From assembly GCA_017647145.1 (NCBI GenBank), contig JAGCLD010000042.1, forward strand, positions 1 to 40,281: a stretch of 40,281 nucleotides of DNA, in the 5' to 3' direction. Under the pieces are notes generated by a model. It was given only the letters and a program-made list of their open reading frames with translations, was not told the DNA's origin and did no database searches. The translations under genes were made by a program, and so were the position numbers. The DNA comes from Paludibacteraceae bacterium. Lineage in GTDB: Bacteria > Bacteroidota > Bacteroidia > Bacteroidales > Paludibacteraceae. Positions within the stretch are counted from its first letter, which is position 1. Each line of letters begins with the position of its first letter. This document shows positions 6,734 through 14,744 of the stretch, one piece after another.

Positions 6734-7657
6734 TCAGTCGAACATAACTCTTGGGTTCATGGAGGAGGGAGAGCGCCATTGAATGCCACGCTCTGCTAAT
6801 ACTGCACGTTTTGTGGACCAATACGCATGGCAGAATCCCATGCCTCGCGGTTCGTTATTAAGACGGCGTTCACATTCTTTTTCAACAGCATAGATGTTTT
6901 TCTCCCATTCGGGTGTTAGTTGTATGGGATCGGTTTTCAGCCTGCTCATCTCATCCCACACTTCTTGCGAATACTTGTTGTCAGGTTCAAAGAGTAACCA
7001 AGAGTAGGTGTAGATGTTGGAATCGACCGTGTGGTGAAATTTGCGGTCGTGCTCTATGTTTTTAGCCTCTTCCTGATTTTCTTCGTAGGAATTGATGCGC
7101 CAATATTCGTTAAAAGTCATGTAAAGGCGCAGCGCGTCACGCTTGTCAATCATGTCCTCTTTTATCACCTGTTCGCAGATGAATTTACGGATGGTAGGAT
7201 TGATGTGAGGGTCACTTTTGGGTGACATGTCTTTCATGATGCACATGAGTTCTCTACCCAATGCGATGTTTTTCCATAGTTGTCCTTGTTGGGTGTTTTC
7301 GCGCATCTTCACCAAGCATTGTTGCATGCGTTCGTGGTCCCAGTTGGCGCTTGGATATTGGTTGACAAACTGGAAGGTGCAGCGGTATTGTTCTGTTACT
7401 TGCTCGTTGGGACAGCTAAACCACACCGTGCCCAAAATTTGCCAGAATTTATTCAAGGTAAATTCTTTCTTGCGATATAGGAAAGTCAACTCATCTTCAG
7501 TGTTGGAAATCACTTCCAAGGGATAACCAAACACATCTTCAAACACGCGATGTTCGGTTAGTTCTTCGGCGAGTATAATGTGATAATCCACATGCCTGCT
7601 ACTTGCACCTCTGTCAGAATATTCGTGAATGTATCTGACGATAAAACTATGGTTCAT
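6734..7657 (-). CDS. Conserved hypothetical protein, first gene of the NPCBM operon
   Basis: 307 residues, no signal peptide and no membrane helix, so probably cytoplasmic. I do not recognise a family. Visible features are an N-terminal part with alternating strands (FIVRYIHEYSD, YHIILAEEL, TFLYRKKEFTL), a helical middle, and a C-terminal block with MGFCHAYWSTKRAVLAERG and WRSPSSMNPRVMFD, which look like conserved motifs (aromatic and Arg-rich, ending MNPxVxFD). The start at 7657 is supported by a TAACTTTG box about 17 bases upstream. It overlaps the next gene's start region to within one base, indicating translational coupling. Confidence 0.7.
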   Translation of the reverse strand: MNHSFIVRYIHEYSDRGASSRHVDYHIILAEELTEHRVFEDVFGYPLEVISNTEDELTFLYRKKEFTLNKFWQILGTVWFSCPNEQVTEQYRCTFQFVNQYPSANWDHERMQQCLVKMRENTQQGQLWKNIALGRELMCIMKDMSPKSDPHINPTIRKFICEQVIKEDMIDKRDALRLYMTFNEYWRINSYEENQEEAKNIEHDRKFHHTVDSNIYTYSWLLFEPDNKYSQEVWDEMSRLKTDPIQLTPEWEKNIYAVEKECERRLNNEPRGMGFCHAYWSTKRAVLAERGIQWRSPSSMNPRVMFD

Positions 7658-7669
7658 ATAATTTGATTT

Positions 7670-7700
7670 TTTGCAAAGTTAACAAAAGTTTCTATATTTG
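7670..7700 (+). promoter_or_regulatory. Promoter of the Sel1-repeat gene
   Basis: TTTG (7670-7673), 19 bases, TATATTTG (7693-7700): an exact match to the Bacteroidota vegetative promoter. It predicts a start around 7706, about 20 bases before the ATG at 7726, and excludes the upstream in-frame ATG at 7663. Confidence 0.8.
7674..7681 (-). promoter_or_regulatory. -7 box of the divergent NPCBM operon promoter
   Basis: TAACTTTG on the minus strand (7681-7674), about 17 bases before the ATG at 7657. It lies inside the spacer of the rightward promoter, so the two promoters overlap and should exclude each other. A good -33 box is not visible. Confidence 0.55.
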
Positions 7701-7725
7701 TGCACCCTATTTAAATTTAGTGTCT

Positions 7726-8940
7726 ATGAAAAGAAATAATGTTACTCCTCGTACATTGATCAATGCTGCTATACAGGAGTCTTTGCCTCTGTTGCCAGAA
7801 GATAAAAAAGCCGAAAAACGCTACTTGAGTGTTTTTCTGGAATCTGACAACCTATTTCTTCTGAATGAAGATACATTGGCAATGTTAAAGGCTTATGCAG
7901 AGAAAGGTAATCCGCATGCTCAGTATGCACTGGGGCGCTATCACATCATTGTGCAACCGGAAGCCGACTCCGTAGAGCAGGCAGAAAGGATGTACACTTA
8001 TGCTTATGAACATGGAGTGGCAGATGCAGGAGCAGCTATGATGGGTCCGCTTAAATATGGAATGTTTGGGAAGATTGATGTGACAAGGGCGAAGGATTTG
8101 CTGGAGGAAACTCTGGAGAAGGGATCGAGATTGGCGGCAATGAAACAGTTGTCTAACCTCCTGTATGGATTTGATGGTGTGGAGCAAAACCATGGTAAAG
8201 CGCTTACCATTATTAATGAATTGATTGAAATGGACGGAGAGGATGATGTGGTGTGGATGGAGTGGAAAGCAAATGCCTTGTTTGATATTTATGGAGCTGA
8301 AACGGCCCTCCCTTATTATGAAACAGCCGCTAAGATGGGTTCGCTTTCTGCGATGTATGTTTTGCCTTATGCAGTTGAAAAAGATGAGGACGGAGAACCA
8401 TTGGATAAGAAGGCTTATCTGGAAGTTTTGAAAAGAGGTATGGAGATGGAATGTTATGATTGTTTCTATCAGTATGCCATGACGTTAGAGGATGAGGAGG
8501 AAGTGGAACAAATGCTGAAAAAGGCTGTGGAACTGGGTTCCCCGCAAGCGGCACGTTTCCTGGGTGATTATTATCGCCAAGTGGGGGATATAGAAGATGC
8601 TGAGTTGAGAGAATATTACTATCAGCAAGCATGGCTCTACTACAGCGCGGGTGCGCGCTATGCATCGAAAGAGTGTATGGAGAGGATGTATGACATGGCA
8701 GACGAACAAGTGCTTCTTGTGCCCGAGGAGCGGAAGAACGTGATTGCAATTGTAGGTGCAAGAAGAGAGTCGCAAAAGTTGATTAATGCGGTGGTGGATG
8801 CTTATAAGCAAGGTAAACTCACTGAGTTTGCAGCTGAAATCGAACAATATCATCTGCCTAAGTATGATGCAGAATGGATGGAAGAAGACGATGAGGATGA
8901 CGAACCGGATGATGATGGAAGTTATGATGCGTATGCTTAA
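7726..8940 (+). CDS. Sel1-like (TPR) repeat protein with acidic tail
   Basis: 404 residues from the ATG at 7726; the frame is open to 7663, but that ATG lies upstream of the promoter's start point. It contains Sel1-like repeats: KGNPHAQYALGRY, GVADAGAAMMGPLKYG, KGSRLAAMKQLSNLLYG, GSLSAMYVLPYA, LGSPQAARFLGDYY, and YYSAGARYASKECMERMY. These form an alpha-helical solenoid used for protein-protein contacts. The C-terminus is strongly acidic (EEDDEDDEPDDDGSYDAYA). There is no signal peptide, so it is likely cytoplasmic. It is divergent from the unknown/DUF1963/NPCBM operon and transcribed alone, with a bidirectional terminator downstream. The partner is unknown. Confidence 0.8.
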   Translation: MKRNNVTPRTLINAAIQESLPLLPEDKKAEKRYLSVFLESDNLFLLNEDTLAMLKAYAEKGNPHAQYALGRYHIIVQPEADSVEQAERMYTYAYEHGVADAGAAMMGPLKYGMFGKIDVTRAKDLLEETLEKGSRLAAMKQLSNLLYGFDGVEQNHGKALTIINELIEMDGEDDVVWMEWKANALFDIYGAETALPYYETAAKMGSLSAMYVLPYAVEKDEDGEPLDKKAYLEVLKRGMEMECYDCFYQYAMTLEDEEEVEQMLKKAVELGSPQAARFLGDYYRQVGDIEDAELREYYYQQAWLYYSAGARYASKECMERMYDMADEQVLLVPEERKNVIAIVGARRESQKLINAVVDAYKQGKLTEFAAEIEQYHLPKYDAEWMEEDDEDDEPDDDGSYDAYA

Positions 8941-8993
8941 GCTTACCGTATAGTCCGGAGATAATAGCCGTTTGCTTTTATCGATATACAAAA

Positions 8994-9027
8994 ACACCGA
9001 CTTTGAGTCTTCTCTCAAGGTCGGTGT
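8994..9027. terminator. Bidirectional terminator between Sel1-repeat gene and malQ
   Basis: ACACCGACTTTGAG (8994-9007) pairs with CTCAAGGTCGGTGT (9014-9027) with one G.T pair; A-rich sequence on the left and TCTTAT on the right let it serve both convergent genes. Confidence 0.75.
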
Positions 9028-9069
9028 CTTATGTAAAACTATGTTTTGTTGCCTATGAAAACGTCGGGT

Positions 9070-11739
9070 TTAATTTCTTACATCCACAAGAGCTTTTACC
9101 TGTGCGCTGAAACTTTCGTTTTGAAGTAATTCTTCCATGGTTACATGCATTCTGTAACACCAGAAGTGATCTGGATTTTCAGGCACATTGATTCGCTCTG
9201 CATGAACATTAGGAAGGCTGATGGCTTCATCGATGGCAAACCAGTCTTGTAGTGGTAGTATTACCCACATGGCGGGAGAGTAAACGTGTTGTTTCAAGAT
9301 GGCTTCAGCGATAGCGCCGGAGCATTTGGCAGGTGCACCTCCCCACCATCCCATGGTGTGGTTGTAGAAGCGTTGTGTTTTGTCATAGTTTTCTTCCCAC
9401 CAAGCACGTAGTGGATTCATGTCGTGAGTGCCCGTGGTGCACACAGATAAATAAGGTGCGTCGGCAGGGTGAGCAAATTCTATTTTAGGATTCTTCGGCA
9501 TGCGTTGAATTTCCAAAGAAAGAATTTGTAATTCGTTCATCACTTCAGGCACTGTGTCAGGCACCATACCTAAGTCTTCTCCACACACTAACATGCGCGT
9601 TGAAGCAATGAGTGTAGGGAGTTTTTTATAGGCTGATTGTTTCCAGAATTCATTGTGACGGCGGAAGAAGAACTCGTTGTAAAGATCCATGAGTAAGTTT
9701 TTGTCATGGTCATTGAGAGCTCTAAATGAACGTGATAGGTTCATTGAAATGCGTGGATGTAAGAGTTCAGGTTGACGTGGGTCGCGCACAAAGAGTACTT
9801 CGCAATGCAATTCGTATAGTGCATTGCGTAGGCGGATGTCTTCTTCGCTGGTGAGATTGTTGTCACGGAAATAAGCTTGCACTTTCTTTTCTGTGTCAAA
9901 TTCAGGTTTGAAGCGGAACATTTCATATCCGTCAATGTCGAAGAAGCGGTCACGTACTTCTTCCCATCTATGACCAAACATTTCTTGCAAGCACCATTGA
10001 TGAATGTAAGGACTAAGCATGCGCTTTTCGTCTATCCAGATTCCTCTTTGGCGTAAGTCATCCAACGAGTATGGAAGAGCAGGAAGGAAGCAACCAGTGA
10101 GTCCCCACACGGCTTGTTGTGGCATCACCCAGATGCGGAAGAATCCTAAGATGTGGTCTATGCGGTATGCATCAAAGTAGTCGGCCATCTTCACAAAACG
10201 ACGTCTCCACCAGTCAAAGTTGTTGCGTGCCATGATGTCCCAATTATAAGGAGGGAATCCCCAGTTTTGTCCGGAGATGGAGAAATCGTCGGGTGGTGCA
10301 CCGGCTTGCAGTGAGAGGTCGAATAATTCGGGTGCTTGCCAAGCGTCGGCACTGTTAGGGTTGATACCGATAGGTATATCTCCCTTGAGAGCTACTCCGG
10401 ATAGATGTGCATAGTCGCGCACTTCGCTGAGTTGTTTGTGTAGGTGGTATTGCACAAAATAATGAATGGCAATGTCGTCATATACTTTTGACTTCTTGTC
10501 ACACAATTTAGCAATTGCACTTTCATTATACACTGCATATTCACCCCATTTAGCAAACTCAGGAGTTTTGTTGAGGTCGCGCAAGTAGCAGAACGCAGCA
10601 TAAGGCATTAACCATGATTGGTTGGTTTCGAACCATTTTTTATAATCAGCAGATGCGAATACTTTTTCTTTTTCAGCCGGATATACAGCTCTGATGTATT
10701 CCCATTTAGCGGCGATGATTTCTTGGTAGTTTACATAGTCCAGCGCATTGAGTTCTTCGCGTTTGGCTTCAAATTCGGATTGCTGTTTTTTGTCTTTAAG
10801 TTTGCCAATTTTCTCTAAGCGTAAGTAAAGAGGGTGTAGCGCAAACACAGACACGGTGCTGTATGGATATGAGTCCTTATTGGTCCACAGCATGGTGGTG
10901 TCGTTGATGGGTAGGGTTTGAATCATCTTCATGTTAGTGCTTACTGCCCAATCTACCATCTTTTTCAAATCAAGAAACTCACCTACACCAAATCCTTCTT
11001 GGGTACGTAGAGAGAACACAGGAATTGCCACACCGGCCCCTCTCCATGCTCCTCGCGTGTAACGGAAGGTGTAGTCGTTGATGCAAAGACAAGATTCCGC
11101 AGCAGATGTCCACAAGCGGCGGTTGTCTCCATATTCCATGTCAACAATCTCGTTGGTGTCGGTGTTGAAAATTACGTATTTGTATTCAATGTTAGCCGGA
11201 TAGGATTTGATTTTCACTCCCCCTTCCCAGGCAGGGAAATTTTTGTCAGAGAGTATCAACTTGTTGTTGCAGTCCCAATTTCCCAATTCAGGAATATTAC
11301 CCACTATGGCCACAGCTTCGTTGCGTTGGATGCGAGGTAAGCAGATAGAAAAACGAAGATTACCGGTGGCACTTTTACGGCTTTTCTTGGTGCGGCTGAA
11401 GAGCGCATCCGTGAAGAGTGATGACATGAACGAATCATCCAATGATTTGGCTCTCCAGTAATCCACTACACGACAATTTCCCTTGATACCTCCGATATTC
11501 AGACGACGATAATCACCTCTTTCGTAGAAGAAGTGTCCATCTTGAGTTTTTACACCATAACGGTAGGTTAAGAGCGTGTCAATGTCAGGAATCTCAATGC
11601 TGGTTTCCCAATAATCACTACCGGAACACTCTAAAAACAACGGAGCGTTTTCTGTCCATTCACGGCTTTCTGTATGCCCAACCATGCAGAGGGTTTGTCC
11701 CCATTCTGCTTGATACTTTATCGTTATTTTGATGGTCAT
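9070..11739 (-). CDS. malQ: 4-alpha-glucanotransferase (GH77, DPE2-like) with two N-terminal CBM20 modules
   Basis: 889 residues, cytoplasmic (no signal peptide). It transfers alpha-1,4-glucan segments between maltodextrins and releases glucose. Two starch-binding CBM20 modules come first: about 1-100 (GHTESREWTE, YWETSIEIP, YRYGV) and 128-222 (VGNIPELGNW, AWEGGVKI, EYKYVIF). The GH77 domain starts near 235. Catalytic residues are visible: nucleophile D528 in YRIDHILGFF, acid/base E721 in CGEDLGMVP, and transition-state stabiliser D773 in TGTHDMNPLR. The length and the insertion between the first catalytic motifs fit the plant DPE2-like type, which can act on branched glucans and maltose. It is monocistronic and convergent with the Sel1 gene. 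No other starch gene is adjacent, but one giant surface protein in the window carries CBM26-like modules. Confidence 0.95.
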   Translation of the reverse strand: MTIKITIKYQAEWGQTLCMVGHTESREWTENAPLFLECSGSDYWETSIEIPDIDTLLTYRYGVKTQDGHFFYERGDYRRLNIGGIKGNCRVVDYWRAKSLDDSFMSSLFTDALFSRTKKSRKSATGNLRFSICLPRIQRNEAVAIVGNIPELGNWDCNNKLILSDKNFPAWEGGVKIKSYPANIEYKYVIFNTDTNEIVDMEYGDNRRLWTSAAESCLCINDYTFRYTRGAWRGAGVAIPVFSLRTQEGFGVGEFLDLKKMVDWAVSTNMKMIQTLPINDTTMLWTNKDSYPYSTVSVFALHPLYLRLEKIGKLKDKKQQSEFEAKREELNALDYVNYQEIIAAKWEYIRAVYPAEKEKVFASADYKKWFETNQSWLMPYAAFCYLRDLNKTPEFAKWGEYAVYNESAIAKLCDKKSKVYDDIAIHYFVQYHLHKQLSEVRDYAHLSGVALKGDIPIGINPNSADAWQAPELFDLSLQAGAPPDDFSISGQNWGFPPYNWDIMARNNFDWWRRRFVKMADYFDAYRIDHILGFFRIWVMPQQAVWGLTGCFLPALPYSLDDLRQRGIWIDEKRMLSPYIHQWCLQEMFGHRWEEVRDRFFDIDGYEMFRFKPEFDTEKKVQAYFRDNNLTSEEDIRLRNALYELHCEVLFVRDPRQPELLHPRISMNLSRSFRALNDHDKNLLMDLYNEFFFRRHNEFWKQSAYKKLPTLIASTRMLVCGEDLGMVPDTVPEVMNELQILSLEIQRMPKNPKIEFAHPADAPYLSVCTTGTHDMNPLRAWWEENYDKTQRFYNHTMGWWGGAPAKCSGAIAEAILKQHVYSPAMWVILPLQDWFAIDEAISLPNVHAERINVPENPDHFWCYRMHVTMEELLQNESFSAQVKALVDVRN

Positions 11740-11787
11740 ATTTATAGATATTTTTTGTTAAATAAATCTTTATTGACTGATTTTCTG

Positions 11788-11795
11788 CAAAAGTA
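11788..11795 (-). promoter_or_regulatory. -7 box upstream of malQ
   Basis: TACTTTTG on the minus strand (11795-11788), matching TAnnTTTG, about 49 bases before the malQ ATG. No clear TTTG is found at the expected -33 distance. Confidence 0.45.
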
Positions 11796-11851
11796 CTACT
11801 TTCTTTTTGAAAAATGGCTGATTGATTGGTATTTTTTCAGAATAAAATGAG

Positions 11852-11859
11852 TAAGTTTG
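11852..11859 (+). promoter_or_regulatory. -7 box of the 5'-nucleotidase-domain lipoprotein gene
   Basis: TAAGTTTG fits TAnnTTTG; the -33 region is T-rich (11832-11837) but without an exact TTTG. The start codon at 11908 is about 48 bases downstream. Confidence 0.5.
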
Positions 11860-11907
11860 CATGGCTAAACAGAATGCTTGAAATAAAAAGATTAAATAAA
11901 TTTGATT

Positions 11908-12672
11908 ATGGCTAAAAACATTTCATACGTATTGGCAGTTTTTTCGGTCTTGTTGCAGTTGATGGCTTGTACTAATTCATCACCACGAGTGCAGGCTGTG
12001 CAGATGGACTTACTTTCTGTGGATAGCACCTTGGATAGCAGAGCTGAGGATGCCTACGCAGCATCTTTACGCCCTTATGCTGAAGAATTGAGTGCTACTA
12101 TGGATGCCGTGATTGGCTATGCTCCACAAACGCTGAAAGCCTATCAACCTGAAAGTCCGCTCAGTAATTGGACGTCCGACGTGTTGCGCGAGGCAGCGAT
12201 TGATTTTATGGGAAGGTCAGCCGACATAGGTGTAGTTAATATGGGCGGCTTGCGATGTGAAATTCCGGCTGGGGAAGTCACATTAAGAAAAATGTATGAA
12301 TTGATGCCTTTTGATAATCAATTGACCATAGTGTGGATGACGGGTGCCGATCTTGATTCCTTGTGTCAGTCTTTCGCTGCTTACGGAGGACAAGGCGTAT
12401 CAGGATTGACATTCTGTATAAAGGAGGATAAAGCTTATGACATCTGTGTCAATGGATTGCCGATAAAACCAGAAACACTCTACTCTGTGGCAACAAATGA
12501 TTATTTAGTGGCAGGAAACGATGGCATGCAGGCACTGACACGACACAAAAAACGACAGGACACGGGCGTCACTATTCGTGACATTTACATAGCCGCAGTG
12601 AAGAAAAAAACAGCACATGATGAACCGCTGGTGGCAGAAGTGGAAGGACGGCTTGGTTTTTGTAGTGAATAA
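11908..12672 (+). CDS. 5'-nucleotidase C-terminal-domain lipoprotein
   Basis: 254 residues from the ATG at 11908. A type II signal peptide ends in LLQLMAC (lipobox, Cys20), so the protein is a lipid-anchored envelope protein. The rest is the C-terminal substrate-binding domain of the UshA-type 5'-nucleotidase family: SPLSNWTSDVLREAA, VVNMGGLRCEIPAGEVT, LMPFDNQLTIVWMTG, YSVATNDYLVAGNDGM. In most bacteria this domain follows a metallophosphatase domain in one chain. In Bacteroidales the two halves can be separate genes, and here the phosphatase half is neither fused nor adjacent. It may work with a phosphatase encoded elsewhere, or bind nucleotides only. It is upstream of the carboxylase-like gene, which has its own promoter. 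Confidence 0.88.
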   Translation: MAKNISYVLAVFSVLLQLMACTNSSPRVQAVQMDLLSVDSTLDSRAEDAYAASLRPYAEELSATMDAVIGYAPQTLKAYQPESPLSNWTSDVLREAAIDFMGRSADIGVVNMGGLRCEIPAGEVTLRKMYELMPFDNQLTIVWMTGADLDSLCQSFAAYGGQGVSGLTFCIKEDKAYDICVNGLPIKPETLYSVATNDYLVAGNDGMQALTRHKKRQDTGVTIRDIYIAAVKKKTAHDEPLVAEVEGRLGFCSE

Positions 12673-12735
12673 CAGGGAAAGATGTACCAATATGAGCTCT
12701 GTTAAAAAATAAATAAAGAAAAATTTCATTAAAAC

Positions 12736-12766
12736 ATTGCTTAACTCCGAAAAATCCGTACATTTG
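12736..12766 (+). promoter_or_regulatory. Promoter of the carboxylase-like gene
   Basis: ATTG (12736-12739), 19 bases, TACATTTG (12759-12766). The -7 box is an exact TAnnTTTG; the -33 differs from TTTG at one base. The ATG at 12818 follows after about 45 untranslated bases. Confidence 0.7.
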
Positions 12767-12817
12767 CCCTCACAGTTGACAGAAAAATAAATCTAACCAT
12801 ATAAAAAACACATTTTT

Positions 12818-14590
12818 ATGAAAAGAGAGATTAAATTCAGCCTTGTTTATCGTGACATGTGGCAGTCATCAGGCAAATATGTGCCACGCAAAGATCAGTT
12901 GGCTCAGGTAGCGCCTGCCATCATCGATATGGGATGTTTTGCCCGTGTAGAAACGAATGGTGGGGCATCAGAACAAGTGAATCTCCTCTATGGCGAAAAC
13001 CCAAACAAAGCAGTACGCACCTTCACAAAGTTCTTTAATGAAGCGGGTATTCAAACTCACATGCTTGACCGTGGATTGAATGGTTTACGCATGAACCCCG
13101 TTCCAGCAGATGTGCGTCAATTGATGTATAAAGTTAAAAAAGCCCAGGGTGTGGACATCACACGTATCTTCTGTGGATTGAATGATCCTCGCAATATTAT
13201 TCCTTCTATTAATTGGGCTAAAGAGGCCGGTATGATTGCACAGGCGACGATGTGTATCACATATTCTGAAGTGCACACTGCAGAATATTACATCAATTTG
13301 GCTGAACAACTCATCGCTGGTGGAGCGCAAGAAATCTGCTTGAAAGACATGGCAGGTATCGGACGCCCTGATACATTGGGACGCATTGTAAAAGCAATTA
13401 AGACTGCTCATCCTGATATCACTATTCAATACCACGGACACTGCGGACCTGGTTTCTCTGTGGCTTCTATGATTGAAGTGGCTAAAGCGGGTGGTGACAT
13501 CTTTGACGTGGCAGTAGAGCCACTTTCATGGGGTATGGTTCATCCTGACGTTATCACTATCCAAGCCATGATGAAGGATGCCGGATTCCTCGTTCCAGAC
13601 ATCAATATGAAGGCTTACATGGAGGTAAGACGCCTCACACAAAGCTTCATTGACGACTTTTTGGGCTACTTCATCGACCCTCGCAACCGATTCATGACAT
13701 CGCTCTTAGTGGGATGCGGACTACCTGGTGGTATGATGGGTTCTTTAATGGCCGACTTGAAAGGTGTTCATGCAGCTATTAATGCTAATCTGAAAGCAGC
13801 AGGAAAAGCGGAACTTTCTGAAGACGAACTCCTCGTGCAACTCTTTGAAGAAGTGCAATACATTTGGCCTAAATTGGGTAATCCTCCTTTGGTTACTCCA
13901 TTCAGCCAATATGTGAAAAATGTTGCACTGATGAACCTCTTCGGTATGTCTAAAGGACAACCACGTTGGAGCATGATCGACAAGAACACTTGGGATATGA
14001 TCCTTGGTAAAGCGGGTAACCTACCTGGTAAATTGGATGAAGAAATCATCGAATTGGCTAAACAAAACAACTTCGAATTCTTCACCGGAAACCCACAAGA
14101 CAACTATCCTAACGAACTCCCACGCTTCATTGAAGAAATGGAAAAGAACGGATGGGAACGTGGTGAAGATGATGAAGAACTCTTCGAATTTGCAATGCAC
14201 GAAAAACAATATCGTGAATTCAAATCAGGTGAGGCTAAAAAACGATTCAACGGAGAACTCCTGGCTGCTATGGAGAAAAAAGCTGCTACTACCGGAGCTA
14301 AACCAATGAGCGCCGCTGACAAACGTGCTGCTCTTTATCCAAAAGCAGAACCGGTTGTGGCTCCATGCATCGGTAAAGTGCTTTGGGAACTCGACTATGA
14401 AGACGAATCAATGCCACCTCAACACGGAAAACTGTTTGAAAAAGACCAATTCGTCTGTGCTCTCGAAACGAAATATGGCGTAGAAACCATCAATGCTTTC
14501 TGCAAAGGTAGAATCGTGGGCATTGAAGTAGAACAAGGAAAACACGTCAAGAAAGGTGATATCTTGGCATGGATCGAAAAAGAAGAATAA
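12818..14590 (+). CDS. Pyruvate carboxylase subunit B / oxaloacetate decarboxylase alpha-like protein with atypical biotinyl domain
   Basis: 590 residues. The N-terminal HMGL-like TIM barrel has the carboxyltransferase layout: YRDMWQS (metal-binding D13; classical members have RDAHQS, so His is Trp here), LNDPRN (121-126), KDMAG (K176, the usual carbamylated lysine) and YHGHCGPG (metal ligands H206, H208). A PYC/OADA-like middle domain follows. Residues about 515-590 are a biotinyl/lipoyl-like domain, but the AMKM biotinylation motif is replaced by LETKYGV (K552 one position off), and lipoyl ETDK is absent too. Family role: moving carboxyl groups between oxaloacetate/pyruvate and biotin. With this tail, biotinylation is doubtful. 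C-ending codons suggest strong expression. It is monocistronic, bounded by its own promoter and a strong terminator. Confidence 0.8.
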   Translation: MKREIKFSLVYRDMWQSSGKYVPRKDQLAQVAPAIIDMGCFARVETNGGASEQVNLLYGENPNKAVRTFTKFFNEAGIQTHMLDRGLNGLRMNPVPADVRQLMYKVKKAQGVDITRIFCGLNDPRNIIPSINWAKEAGMIAQATMCITYSEVHTAEYYINLAEQLIAGGAQEICLKDMAGIGRPDTLGRIVKAIKTAHPDITIQYHGHCGPGFSVASMIEVAKAGGDIFDVAVEPLSWGMVHPDVITIQAMMKDAGFLVPDINMKAYMEVRRLTQSFIDDFLGYFIDPRNRFMTSLLVGCGLPGGMMGSLMADLKGVHAAINANLKAAGKAELSEDELLVQLFEEVQYIWPKLGNPPLVTPFSQYVKNVALMNLFGMSKGQPRWSMIDKNTWDMILGKAGNLPGKLDEEIIELAKQNNFEFFTGNPQDNYPNELPRFIEEMEKNGWERGEDDEELFEFAMHEKQYREFKSGEAKKRFNGELLAAMEKKAATTGAKPMSAADKRAALYPKAEPVVAPCIGKVLWELDYEDESMPPQHGKLFEKDQFVCALETKYGVETINAFCKGRIVGIEVEQGKHVKKGDILAWIEKEE

Positions 14591-14622
14591 TGTTCTAAAT
14601 TGCAGAATATCAATTCATCACG

Positions 14623-14660
14623 GAGACCGATAAGTATTCTGCTTATCGGTCTCTTTGCTT
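14623..14660 (+). terminator. Strong rho-independent terminator
   Basis: GAGACCGATAAG (14623-14634) pairs perfectly with CTTATCGGTCTC (14642-14653), loop of 7, followed by TTTGCTT. It ends the carboxylase-like transcript; its T-tract doubles as the -33 box of the next promoter. Confidence 0.88.
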
Positions 14661-14685
14661 TATACAGATATATTTCGTACTTTCG
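14654..14685 (+). promoter_or_regulatory. Promoter of the acyl-CoA synthetase gene
   Basis: TTTG (14654-14657), 20 bases, TACTTTCG (14678-14685; one mismatch to TAnnTTTG). The -33 box coincides with the T-tract of the preceding terminator. Confidence 0.6.
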
Positions 14686-14744
14686 TGGCGCATTTTTAAC
14701 AATTAAAAATATTTTATAATTTTTTCATCTAAAATATATAAGGT

